64,000 nt of DNA from Sphingomonas sp. PP-CE-1A-559 (GCF_004340965.1 NZ_SLYA01000004.1:289693-353692), one strand, 5' to 3'; shown: positions 44,281 to 53,861, counted from the first letter of the stretch. Numbers and translations: made by a program. Notes: generated by a model not told the origin, from the letters alone.

Positions 44281-44443
44281 CCGTTCGTGCTGAGTAGAGA
44301 CCGAGTACTCGCCGAAGTCGGCGTATCGAGGGCTCATCGAAGCACATTTCTCTCGCACTGACCTGCCCCTCCCCGTTCGCCCTGAGCGTAGTCGAAGGGC
44401 ATGCCCCAAGCGTAGGTACTTTGACATCGCTCAGCACGAACGG
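44281..44443. repeat. Family E repeat element with inverted ends
   Basis: Starts CCGTTCGTGCTGAG and ends with its inverse CTCAGCACGAACGG. Inside lies CGTTCGCCCTGAGCGTAGTC followed by GAAGGGC. It fills most of the gap between sodC and the convergent MFS gene, and unlike the other families it has a longer non-palindromic interior of about 135 bases. No gene is visible in it. Confidence 0.7.
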
Positions 44444-44477
44444 AAGAGGGTGGCCGGGATAGGGTCAACAGGAGCGG

Positions 44478-46046
44478 TTAAACCGCCTCCCCCACGGCCC
44501 GCGCGCGGGCCTCCCGCGTAGCTTCAGCCCCAGGCGCCAACCGATACGCCGCCACCGCGCACGCCAGCGTAATGGGCGTCACCACCAGCAACGACAGCAT
44601 ACCGATCGACAAGCTCCCGGTCAGCGTCGACACCCGCCCCGCCATATATGGCCCAAGCGCCAGCCCGATCAGCGTCGTCCCGATGAAGAACGTCGCCGTC
44701 GCCGTCCCCCGCATCCGCGGCAACACCATGTCCTGCGTGGTGGCCGCCGCCGCGCCCAGCGCGCACGACGCGGTCAACTGCGCCAGGAATATCCCCGCAT
44801 AGAACGCGGTCGGCGTCGACGCGGTGAAGGCGAGGATCAGGAACGGCACCGGCACTACCGCGCCGAAGATCACCACCCACAACCGCCCCGCCGGATTGCG
44901 CTGCCGCAACCGATCCGACACCACGCCGCCGATCGTCAGCCCCAGGAACCCAGCGGTCGCGCCGAGGCTGCCGATCATGAACCCCGCTGACGCCGGCGTC
45001 GCACCCAGCTCGCGCAACGCATAGGGCGCCGCCCAGAAGCTCGCCGCATAGCTCAGGAACGCGTTCAACCCGTACGCGACTACCGTGCACAGGAACGCCG
45101 GCGTCCCGACGATCAGCGCAAAGGTCGGCGGATCGCGCCGCTTCAGCGCCGACGCCCATGAGAACACCGCATACACGCCGATCCCGATCGCCACCCATTG
45201 CGGCCACGGTTCACCCGCTGCCACCAGCCCCGACACCGCCGCGACCACGACTGCCAGCGCAACCAGATTATAGCCGAGCGCCCGCGCTCCCCCCATCGCC
45301 GCGCCGATCAAGGTCAGCGGCGGCACTATCGTCACCAGTTCGGCCCCGAACGCGCGGAACGGCGCCGCATGCTTCTCCGGCTCGGGCAGACCCTCGACCA
45401 GCCCGCGGATCGGCTCCTTCAACGTCGCGATCCAGACCGCGAGCAACAGCCCCGGCACGCCGACCGCCATGAACGCCGCCTGCCAGCCAACCAGCCCGAG
45501 CGGTCCGCCGCCCGGATAGGCCTTGTTCCAGCCCTGCACGATCAGCCCGCCGATGAACAACGAACAGCCGCCGCCCACGTACAATCCAGCGGAATAGATC
45601 GACAAAGCCGTCGCCCGCAGCCGCTTCGGGAAATAATCGGAGATGATCGAATACGCCGACGGACTCGCCGTCGCCTCGCCGATCCCGACGCCGATCCGCG
45701 CCGCGGCAAGATGCCCGCCGGTCTTCGAAAAGCCCGACAGCGCGGTCATCACCGACCAGAGCGACAGTCCGATCGTCATCAGCCTGACGCGGTGCCAATT
45801 GTCCGCCAGCCGCCCCAGCGGAATGCCAAACAGCGAGTAGAACACCCCGAACGCGGTACCGTACAGGAACCCGAGATCCTGATCTTTGAGCCCCAGGTCG
45901 CGCTTGATGTCCTCCGCCAGGATCGAGATGATCTGCCGGTCGACGAAGTTCAGGACGTAGACGAGGAACAGGATCGACAACACGTACCAAGCGTAGCGCG
46001 ATGCACCTTTCTCCGGCTCGCCCATAACGGTTTCGGCGTTCGCCAT
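44478..46046 (-). CDS. MFS transporter (spinster-like)
   Basis: 522 residues, 12-plus helices. The N-terminal half has YVLNFVDRQIISILAEDIKRDLGL, GIPLGRLADNWHR and GIGEATASPSAYSIISDYFP, typical of the spinster-type/organic-acid MFS group; a long central loop includes GLPEPEKHAAPF. The second half is weaker but includes GGVVSDRLRQRNP. Substrate unknown. Single gene on the minus strand. Confidence 0.9.
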   Translation of the reverse strand: MANAETVMGEPEKGASRYAWYVLSILFLVYVLNFVDRQIISILAEDIKRDLGLKDQDLGFLYGTAFGVFYSLFGIPLGRLADNWHRVRLMTIGLSLWSVMTALSGFSKTGGHLAAARIGVGIGEATASPSAYSIISDYFPKRLRATALSIYSAGLYVGGGCSLFIGGLIVQGWNKAYPGGGPLGLVGWQAAFMAVGVPGLLLAVWIATLKEPIRGLVEGLPEPEKHAAPFRAFGAELVTIVPPLTLIGAAMGGARALGYNLVALAVVVAAVSGLVAAGEPWPQWVAIGIGVYAVFSWASALKRRDPPTFALIVGTPAFLCTVVAYGLNAFLSYAASFWAAPYALRELGATPASAGFMIGSLGATAGFLGLTIGGVVSDRLRQRNPAGRLWVVIFGAVVPVPFLILAFTASTPTAFYAGIFLAQLTASCALGAAAATTQDMVLPRMRGTATATFFIGTTLIGLALGPYMAGRVSTLTGSLSIGMLSLLVVTPITLACAVAAYRLAPGAEATREARARAVGEAV

Positions 46047-46150
46047 GATCCCTCCCCGATGTTTTTCGAGCTATGGGTATCAGAGCTATGAAGAGAGAAA
46101 CAGCGCTTTCGGCAGGCCCGGGTACGCCAGGCGAGCGGTGCGCCTCTACC

Positions 46151-46957
46151 TCAGTGTGACCCGATCCGCCCCCGACGCAGCGCCCCCTGCTCCAGTCGCT
46201 GCAAGAGCGTCTCGATCGTCGGCGGCGTAGTCGGCTCGGCCTGCGCACGCAAAGGCCGGGCGATCGGCGTCGGCGCGCTGACCTCCTCCACCGTTTGCGA
46301 CGTTTCGACGACCGGCGCCTCGACCGGCTTCGGCACGGGCGCAGTCACGAACGTGTCCGCCTCGGCGGTCGGCGACATTTCGATCACCGGCGCGACCATC
46401 GTCGGGGGTGTCAACGGCGCGACCGGCCGGGCAGGCTCCATCGGCACCGGCCGCATCGCCTTCGGATCATAGGCGGCGAGCGGCAGGTCGAGGTCGGCGG
46501 GAATGGTCCGCTCATCGCGCGCGGCCCCATCGACCGACCCCGCAACGCCGACCTCCATCAAGGGCGTACCGAGATCGGCCGCAGACATAGGCTTGCGCGG
46601 TGGCGCGTCGGGATGCGCGTCGGCGCGGCGGATCACCGGCACGCCGTCTTCCCGCGGTCGCGCACCGGCAAACACCCCACCCGGCCCGAACAGCAAATAC
46701 AGCGACGACCACAGGATCGCCGCGACCAACGCCCCCGCCCCCAGCGCGAGGATCGCGCGCGCAGTCGCACCGAGCGGTGGCGCCGCCATCGGGATAAGCG
46801 CCGCTATACCCGTGTCCGACACTAGCGCCTCCAGCGCATCGCCCGACGACAGCATCACGCCCACCGCCGCGATCACGCCCCCGGCAATCGCACCGACGAT
46901 CGGCACCAGACGATTCAGATTGCCACGCTGCAAAGTCCGAAGAGCAAACTCTGCCAT
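46151..46957 (-). CDS. Membrane-anchored protein with Pro/Ala-rich tail, unknown function
   Basis: 268 residues. Two hydrophobic segments near the N-terminus (LVPIVGAIAGGVIAAVGVML and ATARAILALGAGALVAAILWSSLYLLFG), then a long low-complexity region rich in Pro, Ala, Val and Thr, and a short C-terminal helix TIETLLQRLEQGALRRG. Its start overlaps the stop of the glycosyltransferase gene by one base (TAATG), so it is coupled to the XrtA polysaccharide locus. I do not recognise a family. Confidence 0.7.
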   Translation of the reverse strand: MAEFALRTLQRGNLNRLVPIVGAIAGGVIAAVGVMLSSGDALEALVSDTGIAALIPMAAPPLGATARAILALGAGALVAAILWSSLYLLFGPGGVFAGARPREDGVPVIRRADAHPDAPPRKPMSAADLGTPLMEVGVAGSVDGAARDERTIPADLDLPLAAYDPKAMRPVPMEPARPVAPLTPPTMVAPVIEMSPTAEADTFVTAPVPKPVEAPVVETSQTVEEVSAPTPIARPLRAQAEPTTPPTIETLLQRLEQGALRRGRIGSH

Positions 46958-48165
46958 TAGTTTTCCCGCACCGCGGCCGCGATCAGCCGTTCATAGACCG
47001 GAGCATAACGGCGAATGTTTGACGACCAGTTACGCTCTTCCTGAACGAAAGCACGCCCCCGTGCACGCCGTTCGTCCCACCCCGAGCGATCCGCGAACAT
47101 CCCCGCCAGCGCATCCGCGATCGCCTGCGGCTCGTCGGGCGGAAACAGCGTGCCCGTATCGCCGTCGCGGATCAGTTCGCGGTGCCCGCCGACATCCGAC
47201 GCCGCGACCAGCCGCCCCTGCGCCATCGCCTCCAGCGGCTTCAGCGGCGTGACCAGATCGGTCAGGCGCATTCTCTTACGTGGATAGGCGAGGATGTCGA
47301 CCAGCCCGTAATAGCGCTCGACCTCCTGATGTGGGACGCGCCCGACGAAGCGGATCGCATCCGCCACCGGCGATGCCTGTGCCTGCGCGCGCAACGCCGC
47401 CTCCATCGGCCCACCGCCGACCAGCACCAGCCGCGCCTTGGGACGCGCAGCGACCAGCGCGGGCATCGCTGCGATCAGGTCATCGAGCCCTTCATAATCG
47501 TAGAAGCTGCCGATGAACCCGACGACGTCGGCACCGTCGAGCCCCAGCTCAGCCCCAAGCGCATCGTCACGCGGCGGCGCGTTGCCGAACAGGTCGAGGT
47601 CGACGCCGTTGGGCGAGACCATGATCTTGTCCCCGGAGATTCCCCGCGCGATCAGGTCGCCCCGCAGGCCCTCACAGATCACCGCAACCGCATCCGCGCG
47701 CCGCACCGCCCACGTCTCCAGCGCCCGCGTCGCCCGATACCGCAACGATGTCGCCGTGCCCGTCCCGTTGCCGACCGCCGCATCCTCCCAGAATGCGCGG
47801 ATCTCGTACACCAAGGGCAGCTTGCGTTTCCGCGCGACGATCAACGCGGCGAGCGCATCGATCACCGGCGAATGCGCGTGGAGGATGTCGGGCTTGAAGG
47901 CATCGACCGCCGCCTCGATCCGCTTGGCGAACGCCGCGATCCCGACGACCTCGCCGACCGGCCCCGGCTTCAAGCCCGCATCCGTACGGTGGAAGGTCAG
48001 CCCGTCGACCGACTCAACCGAAGCAGGCGCGACACCATGCCGCGGGCCGGTTACCGCAGCGACGGTCCAGCCGAGCGCCTCCTGCGCCTTGAGGATCGCC
48101 CGCGTGCGGAACGTGTAGCCACTTTGCAGCGGCAGGCCATGATCGAGGATATGAAGGATACGCAT
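46957..48165 (-). CDS. Glycosyltransferase, exosortase-A associated (GT4 type)
   Basis: 402 residues, GT-B fold. RILHILDHGLPLQSGYTFRT is the hallmark N-terminus of the exosortase-A (XrtA) associated glycosyltransferase family; HAHSPVIDALAAL, GFIGSFYDYEGLDDLI and the sugar-nucleotide site in DLVTPLKPLEAMAQGR follow. The acceptor is probably the exopolysaccharide linked with PEP-CTERM proteins. Divergent from the ligase genes. Confidence 0.92.
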   Translation of the reverse strand: MRILHILDHGLPLQSGYTFRTRAILKAQEALGWTVAAVTGPRHGVAPASVESVDGLTFHRTDAGLKPGPVGEVVGIAAFAKRIEAAVDAFKPDILHAHSPVIDALAALIVARKRKLPLVYEIRAFWEDAAVGNGTGTATSLRYRATRALETWAVRRADAVAVICEGLRGDLIARGISGDKIMVSPNGVDLDLFGNAPPRDDALGAELGLDGADVVGFIGSFYDYEGLDDLIAAMPALVAARPKARLVLVGGGPMEAALRAQAQASPVADAIRFVGRVPHQEVERYYGLVDILAYPRKRMRLTDLVTPLKPLEAMAQGRLVAASDVGGHRELIRDGDTGTLFPPDEPQAIADALAGMFADRSGWDERRARGRAFVQEERNWSSNIRRYAPVYERLIAAAVREN

Positions 48166-48265
48166 CGTGGATGCCGTCTGCCACAGATCGCTTAACGGCG
48201 CGTCAACCGACTATACGTACAGACGATTCCGTGATGTCCGCATATTCGGAAAGGAGGCCGTACCC

Positions 48266-48421
48266 ATGATCGACAATCTCGCGCTCGGCCTCAGCCACGG
48301 GCTGATGATGCTCGCCGCGTTCCTGCTGCTCAAGCGGCCCGACCTCGATCGCGAGCCGAGCCCGCACGACACTTCGGATTCGAAGCGCAAGTCCACCGAG
48401 AAACCCCACCACGATGCGTGA
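48266..48421 (+). CDS. 51-residue protein preceding the XrtA O-glycosylation ligase
   Basis: 51 residues starting at ATG 48266, with a strong AAGGAGG RBS at normal spacing. One hydrophobic stretch (LALGLSHGLMMLAAFLLL) then a basic-acidic tail (KRPDLDREPSPHDTSDSKRK). The last 8 bases overlap the next gene (ATGCGTGA), so it is almost surely translated and coupled to the ligase. No named family. Confidence 0.7.
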   Translation: MIDNLALGLSHGLMMLAAFLLLKRPDLDREPSPHDTSDSKRKSTEKPHHDA

Positions 48422-49757
48422 CCTCGCGTTCATCGCGTTCCTGCTCGCGTTCTTCGGAATGGGGTTCAAGCGGCCGTTCCTGCTCGTGCTCGTCTATGTC
48501 TATATCGACATCGTATCGCCGCAGCGGCTTACCTACCTGCTACTCAACAGCGTGCCGATCTCGCTGATCGCAGTCGCGCTGGCGGTCGGCGGGTGGATCC
48601 TCGCCGACGACAAGCGCGACACGCGCGTCGGTGGGCGACAGGTGCTAATCGTGCTTCTGCTGCTCTATTGCTGGGGCACGACGATCGCCGCGGACTTCCC
48701 GGTCGAGGCCAAGGAGAAATGGGACTGGGTGTGGAAGGCGCTCGCCTTCGCCGCCTTCCTCCCCCTGACACTGCGCACGCGCGTCCGGATCGAGGCGTTG
48801 CTGCTGTTCATGATCCTCGCCGCATCGTCGATCATCGTCGTCGGCGGCATCAAGACGATCGCCAGCGGCGGCGGCGGTTACGGTCAGTTGAACCTGATGG
48901 TCGACAATAATTCAGGCCTGTACGAGGGCAGCACGATCAGCGCGGTGGCGATCGCGATCGTCCCGATCATCGTCTGGTTCATACATCACGGGACGATCTT
49001 CAGGCCGGACTGGCGGGTGAAGGCCTATTGCCTCGCGCTCGTCTTCGCCTGCCTGCTGATCCCGGTCGGCACGTCGACGCGCACCGGATTGCTGTGCATC
49101 GGCCTGCTTGCGCTGTTGTCGATCCGCAACGTGAAGCGCAAGGTCGCGTATCTGGCGATGCTCGGCGTGCTGGGGCTGGCAGCGATCCCGTTCCTGCCCT
49201 CGACCTTCACCAACCGCATGAACACCATCAAGACCTATGACGCGGACGAGTCCGCCTCGACGCGGCTCGCGGTATGGAAATGGACCATCGAATACGCGAA
49301 GGCGAACCCGTTCGGCGGGGGCTTCAACGCGTATCTGGGCAACCACATCCGCTACGATTTGAAGACCACGCCCGGCGCTGCCGAGGCCCCCAAGGTCGAG
49401 GTCGACAAGGCCCGCGCGTATCACAGCGCCTATTTCGAGATGCTCGGCGAGCAGGGCTATCCCGGCCTTGCGATATGGCTCGCGATCAACCTGATCGGCA
49501 TCGTCCGCATGGAGCTCATCCGTCGCCGCTACCGCGATCCGGACGGGGAATTTGCCTGGGCCGGACCGCTCGCAGCCGCGCTGCAAAGCGGACACATCGT
49601 CTACCTGCTCGGCGCAGGGTTCATCGCGATCGCGTTCCAGCCGTTCATCTACATGCTCATCGGCGCACAGATAGGTCTCGACACGTATCTGGCGCGCAAA
49701 CAAAGCGAACAGTCCTTCCGGCCGATGCGCCGCCGTGCCGTGCCATCTCCAGCATGA
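48414..49757 (+). CDS. Putative O-glycosylation ligase, exosortase-A associated (Wzy/WaaL-like)
   Basis: 447 residues, about 10-12 membrane helices. It matches the XrtA-associated O-glycosylation ligase/polymerase type: FFGMGFKRPFLLVLVYVYIDIVSPQ at the start, VDNNSGLYEGSTISAVAIAI, PVGTSTRTGLL and NPFGGGFNAYLGNHIRYDL in the large periplasmic loop, where Wzy and WaaL enzymes carry catalytic Arg/His. Role: polymerising or ligating surface glycan. The stop overlaps the acyltransferase start (ATGA). Confidence 0.92.
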   Translation: MRDLAFIAFLLAFFGMGFKRPFLLVLVYVYIDIVSPQRLTYLLLNSVPISLIAVALAVGGWILADDKRDTRVGGRQVLIVLLLLYCWGTTIAADFPVEAKEKWDWVWKALAFAAFLPLTLRTRVRIEALLLFMILAASSIIVVGGIKTIASGGGGYGQLNLMVDNNSGLYEGSTISAVAIAIVPIIVWFIHHGTIFRPDWRVKAYCLALVFACLLIPVGTSTRTGLLCIGLLALLSIRNVKRKVAYLAMLGVLGLAAIPFLPSTFTNRMNTIKTYDADESASTRLAVWKWTIEYAKANPFGGGFNAYLGNHIRYDLKTTPGAAEAPKVEVDKARAYHSAYFEMLGEQGYPGLAIWLAINLIGIVRMELIRRRYRDPDGEFAWAGPLAAALQSGHIVYLLGAGFIAIAFQPFIYMLIGAQIGLDTYLARKQSEQSFRPMRRRAVPSPA

Positions 49758-50809
49758 CGGATCGCACACCGGTTCACGAATTGCGCGCGCTGACCGGCGT
49801 GCGCGGGATCGCCGCATGGTTCGTCGTCTTCTATCACATCCGCCTGTCGATCGCGGGGCTGCCCAGCGGTGTGCGCGACGTCTTCGCCAAAGGTTATCTG
49901 GCGGTCGATTTCTTCTTCCTGCTGTCCGGCTTTGTAATCTGGCTGACCTGGTCCGACCGCATTCGTACCGCCGGGGCCCATGACGGTGGGGCAAGCATTC
50001 CGCGCTTCCTGCAAAAACGCATCGCCCGTATCTGGCCTCTGCATCTGGTCACGTTAGGCGGCGCCGTCGTATTGGCCCTGATGCTCCGCGCAACCGGCCG
50101 CAGCGATCCGCAGTTCGTCTTCCCGGAATTGCCGCTCCACATCCTGTTGATCCAGAACTGGGGCTTCACGCATCACCTCGCCTGGAACGACCCGGCTTGG
50201 TCGATCAGCGCCGAACTAGGTGCGTACCTGCTGTTTCCGTTGCTCGTGATGGCGGTGGACTGGCGGCGCTTGCCGAGCTGGGCGTTACTGGCAATTGCCG
50301 GCGGCTTCCTCGTCGGCCTGCACCTAGCGATGAATGCGCCGACGCTCGGCACCGACATCCCGCGCTACGGCCTCTTACGCTGCCTAGGGGAGTTCACCAC
50401 GGGCAGCATCGTCTGCGCGTTGTGGTTGCGCTGGCGTGGCGTCTTGCGCGCCCCGGTATGGGCGACACTGGTGGCTGTGCTTTTCGCAGGAGGCTGGATC
50501 GCCGGCACGCCGGAAACGCTGGCCGTTCCGGCACTATTTGCAGCGATCCTGCTGCTGCTGGCATTGACCGCCGACAAGCCCGGTAACCCGTTCGAACTGA
50601 GATGGACGCACTATCTCGGCGAGACTAGCTACGCGACCTATCTCAGCCACTTCATCTTATGGAAGGCGTTCAAACTCGTCTTAGTTGCTGACGCGACGGC
50701 GGTATCGCCTACGAAGATCGCGCTCTATCTCGCAACAGTCCTGCTAGCCTCGATCGCCCTCTATCACCTAATAGAGCGCCCCGCTCAGCGCTGGCTCAAC
50801 AGGCTCTAG
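49754..50809 (+). CDS. Acyltransferase 3 family protein (OafA/YrhL-like)
   Basis: 351 residues, about 10 helices. RALTGVRGIAAWFVVFYHIR carries the conserved R...H pair; KGYLAVDFFFLLSGFVIWLTW and RIARIWPLHL are family signatures; the C-terminus is SYATYLSHFILW...LIERPAQRW. It would O-acetylate or otherwise acylate sugars of the surface polysaccharide. Its start overlaps the ligase stop by 4 bases; a longer in-frame start upstream is rejected as it lies in the ligase gene. Confidence 0.93.
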   Translation: MTDRTPVHELRALTGVRGIAAWFVVFYHIRLSIAGLPSGVRDVFAKGYLAVDFFFLLSGFVIWLTWSDRIRTAGAHDGGASIPRFLQKRIARIWPLHLVTLGGAVVLALMLRATGRSDPQFVFPELPLHILLIQNWGFTHHLAWNDPAWSISAELGAYLLFPLLVMAVDWRRLPSWALLAIAGGFLVGLHLAMNAPTLGTDIPRYGLLRCLGEFTTGSIVCALWLRWRGVLRAPVWATLVAVLFAGGWIAGTPETLAVPALFAAILLLLALTADKPGNPFELRWTHYLGETSYATYLSHFILWKAFKLVLVADATAVSPTKIALYLATVLLASIALYHLIERPAQRWLNRL

Positions 50810-50818
50810 ACCGCCCCC

Positions 50819-50875
50819 TTGTTTCCCCGCGAAGGCGGGGACCCAGACTGGGCTCCCGCCTTCGCGGGAGAACAA
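50819..50875. repeat. Family C palindromic repeat pair, copy C3
   Basis: TTGTTTCCCCGCGAAGGCGG, then GGACCCAGACTGGGC and the inverse arm ending GCGGGAGAACAA. It fills the gap between the convergent acyltransferase and DJ-1 genes. It is an inverted copy of C4 at 53862-53918. Confidence 0.92.
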
Positions 50876-50895
50876 GGAAGAGCCGCCCTCGAGAA

Positions 50896-51459
50896 TCAGT
50901 CGACCGGCTCGTCCGCCAGTTCTTCCTCGAGCGCGTCGATGATCGCCTTGTTGAACGCAGGAATATCATCCGGCTTGCGGCTCGTGATCAAATTGCCATC
51001 GACCACGACCTCCTCGTCCACCACGTCCGCACCCGCATTCTCCAGGTCCGTGCGGATCGACGGGAAGCTCGTCACGCGGCGTCCGTCGATCACGTCTGCC
51101 TCGGCGAGCAGCCACGGCGCATGGCAGATCGCGGCGATGATCTTGCCGTCCTCCATGAACTCGGTGATGATCTCGATCGCGCGCTCCTGCTGGCGCATCG
51201 TGTCGGGGTTGGCGACGCCGCCCGGCAGCACCAGCGCGTCGTAATCGTCGGTATCGACCTCGTCGAGCGTCAGGTCGGGCGTTGCCGTCTCGGCCTTGTT
51301 GATGTCGCCCTTCATGCCCTGGATCGGGTCGGTCTTGATCGACGCGAGCGTCACTTTCGCGCCCGCCGCCTCCAGCGCTTTGCGCGGTTCGAACAGTTCG
51401 ACGGTCTCGAAACCATCGGCAGCGAGCATCAATACGCGAGCTTGGGAAAGATCGGCCAT
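50896..51459 (-). CDS. DJ-1/PfpI family protein (type 1 glutamine amidotransferase-like, YhbO-like)
   Basis: 187 residues. ADGFETVELFEPRKAL (Glu of the active site), DALVLPGG, and the nucleophile elbow AAICHAPWLL with Cys112 and His113; EVVVDGNLITSRKPDDIPAF closes the domain. Family members are protein/nucleotide deglycases or stress chaperones; the sequence is closer to PfpI/YhbO than to human DJ-1. The acidic C-terminal tail is unusual only in length. Confidence 0.92.
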   Translation of the reverse strand: MADLSQARVLMLAADGFETVELFEPRKALEAAGAKVTLASIKTDPIQGMKGDINKAETATPDLTLDEVDTDDYDALVLPGGVANPDTMRQQERAIEIITEFMEDGKIIAAICHAPWLLAEADVIDGRRVTSFPSIRTDLENAGADVVDEEVVVDGNLITSRKPDDIPAFNKAIIDALEEELADEPVD

Positions 51460-51584
51460 GTCATGTCTCCAGTGAAATCCCGTGCCCCCTCAACCAAGCG
51501 CAGCCCGCCTCGTTCCGGAACGATGCGCCTTCCCGAACATTTGCAGAGATAGCCCGATCCAGGCGCCTCCGAGGGACCACCGCA

Positions 51585-52598
51585 TTGCCCACCAAGATCG
51601 TGTATTCCGACGACTCCAGGCCCGGCATCACCCGCAAGAAGATGCGGAACGGCTGGGGCTATTGGGATGCCAAAGGCGAACGCATCACCGACTGCGACGA
51701 GATCGACCGGCTGAACGCGGTCGGCCTGCCCCCCGCCTACCGTGACGCGTGGTTCTGCCCCAAGCCCAACGGCCATATCCAGGCGGTCGGCTGGGACGAG
51801 AAGGGGCGAAAACAATACCGCTATCACCTCGGCTTCCGCGAGGCGCAGGAGGCCGCCAAGTACGAGCGTTGCGCCGATTTCGGCCACGCGCTCCCCAAGA
51901 TCCGCAAGGCGGTCGAGGCCGATCTTCGCAAACGCTCGCTGACCCGCGAACGCGCGGTCGCTGCGGTCATCCGCCTGCTCGACGGCGGTCATATCCGCAT
52001 CGGCAATGAGGCTTACGCAGAGGCGAACGAGAGCTTCGGCGCCACCACGTTGCGCAAGCGTCACGGCGAGGTGAAGGGCTCGACGCTGAAACTCCAGTAC
52101 AAAGGTAAGTCCGGCAAGATGCGGACGCTCAAGATCACCGACCGCTCGCTCAGCAGCTTCGTCAAGAAATGCCAGGACCTCGACGAACAGCATCTGTTCG
52201 CATGGCTCGACGATGCCGGCGTCGCGCACCCGGTCACCTCGACCGACGTCAACTGCTACATCCGCGACGTCACCGGCACCGACTTCACCGCCAAGAACTT
52301 CCGCACTTGGGCCGCCAGCGTCGCCGCGTTCGAGGCACTTGCGTCGGCCGAACGCGACCTCAGCCTCAAGACGATGCTCGAACCCGTCGTCGCGCGGCTC
52401 GGCAACACCCACGCGATCGCGCGCAAAAGCTATGTCCACCCGTCGCTGATCGCGCTGGTGAAGACCGGGCAATCGACCTTCCGCAAGGCGCTACGCCTTC
52501 CGCGCGCCAAGCGCTACATGAGCCGGGAGGAATGTGGCCTGATCACCTTCCTCGAAGCCGGCACGCCCGCTGTTGCCACACTGGCCAAAGCGGCCTGA
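51585..52598 (+). CDS. DNA topoisomerase IB (poxvirus type)
   Basis: 337 residues, TTG start after GAGGGA. N-terminal domain with GWGYWDAKGERI and DAWFCPKPNGHIQAVGWDEKGRKQYRYH; catalytic domain with RIGNEAYAEANESFGATTLRKRH (catalytic Arg), LKYKGKSGK-like LQYKGKSGKMR (Lys), NFRTWAASVAAFEAL and the nucleophile Tyr283 in ARKSYVHP. It relaxes supercoils without ATP. The mechanosensitive channel gene follows after 11 bases. Confidence 0.94.
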   Translation: MPTKIVYSDDSRPGITRKKMRNGWGYWDAKGERITDCDEIDRLNAVGLPPAYRDAWFCPKPNGHIQAVGWDEKGRKQYRYHLGFREAQEAAKYERCADFGHALPKIRKAVEADLRKRSLTRERAVAAVIRLLDGGHIRIGNEAYAEANESFGATTLRKRHGEVKGSTLKLQYKGKSGKMRTLKITDRSLSSFVKKCQDLDEQHLFAWLDDAGVAHPVTSTDVNCYIRDVTGTDFTAKNFRTWAASVAAFEALASAERDLSLKTMLEPVVARLGNTHAIARKSYVHPSLIALVKTGQSTFRKALRLPRAKRYMSREECGLITFLEAGTPAVATLAKAA

Positions 52599-52609
52599 CG
52601 AGTATTTCC

Positions 52610-53785
52610 ATGACCAATACCACTGCCGCCGCCAAGCAACCGATCTTCGACGCGGGCGACGTCGGCGATCAGGCTCAGGGCTTCGTCACCGCAAGCTTTG
52701 CGTGGGTGCAAGCATACTGGCTGCAGATCCTGATCGCGTTCGGGATCGGTGCGGTGATCGTCGTCGCGCTCCACACCGCGCGCCGCTTCGGCAGCAAACT
52801 CTGCGAACGCCCGCGTGCGCTCAACGGCTGGGGCATCGTCGTCGGCAAGGCGATCGCCCGCACCGGCAATTTCTTCATCGTAATGCTCGCTGCCAAGCTG
52901 GTCGCCGGGTACTCCGCCGCCCCCGGCGAAGTCGCAACGACGATCAACTTCCTCTTCACCGTCGCCGCGGTATTTCAGGCCGCCGTCTGGGTCCGCGAGA
53001 TCATCCTCGGCGCGATTGAGCACCGTACGCAGTCCGAGCATTATTCGGGCGAAGCGCTGCTCTCGGCGATGGGCCTGATCCGCCTGCTCGTCACCTTCGT
53101 GGTGTTCGCGGTCGCGCTGGTGGTGGTACTCGACAATCTCGGCGTCAACGTCACCGGCCTGGTCGCAGGCTTAGGCGTCGGCGGCATTGCGATCGGCCTG
53201 GCGGCACAGGGCATCTTCGCCGACCTGTTCGCCGCGCTCGCGATCATCTTCGACCGTCCGTTCCGCCGCGGCGATTCGATCAGCTACGACACCGCCTCGG
53301 GCAGCGTCGAGGCGATCGGCCTCAAATCGACCCGCATCCGCGGCATCGACGGCGAGGAGCGCGTGATCTCGAACAAGAACCTCCTCAACAAGGAAATCCT
53401 CAACAACACGCAGCGCAACCATCGCCGCGCAAAGTTCGTCATTGGCGTCACCTATTCGACACCCCCCGAAGTCTGCTCGCGCATCCCCGCGATGCTGAAG
53501 GAGATCGTCGAAGCCAACGACAAGATCTTCACGCGCGCAGGCTTCACCGGCTTCGGCGCGTCGAGCCTGGATTTCGAGGTCCAGTTCGACAGCAAGGGCC
53601 CGGATTATGCGAGTTTCTACGACGGTCGGACGGCGGTGGGGATCGCCATCCTGAAGCGGTTCAACGACGAGAAGATCGAGATCGCCTTCCCAACCCAGGT
53701 GAATATGATGGCCGCACCGGATGGCTCGGTGGTGATGCCGTATCCTGAGGGGCGACGGGCGGAGGCGGAAGCAACACCCGCCTGA
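52610..53785 (+). CDS. Small-conductance mechanosensitive ion channel (MscS family)
   Basis: 391 residues with four to five membrane helices. The pore helix is NVTGLVAGLGVGGIAIGLAAQGIFADLFAALAIIFDRPF, with the usual G/A packing, then the beta domain FRRGDSISYDTASGSVEAIGLKSTRIRGIDGEERVISN. It opens under turgor shock. The ATG at 52610 is chosen as the first start after the topoisomerase stop; a longer frame overlaps that gene. Confidence 0.93.
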   Translation: MTNTTAAAKQPIFDAGDVGDQAQGFVTASFAWVQAYWLQILIAFGIGAVIVVALHTARRFGSKLCERPRALNGWGIVVGKAIARTGNFFIVMLAAKLVAGYSAAPGEVATTINFLFTVAAVFQAAVWVREIILGAIEHRTQSEHYSGEALLSAMGLIRLLVTFVVFAVALVVVLDNLGVNVTGLVAGLGVGGIAIGLAAQGIFADLFAALAIIFDRPFRRGDSISYDTASGSVEAIGLKSTRIRGIDGEERVISNKNLLNKEILNNTQRNHRRAKFVIGVTYSTPPEVCSRIPAMLKEIVEANDKIFTRAGFTGFGASSLDFEVQFDSKGPDYASFYDGRTAVGIAILKRFNDEKIEIAFPTQVNMMAAPDGSVVMPYPEGRRAEAEATPA

Positions 53786-53861
53786 TTATCTACCCGGCCG
53801 CTCGACGCCTTCGCCTTCGGCTTCGGAATGTACGCGCCAGTTAGGGCAGCCCTACCCTACC

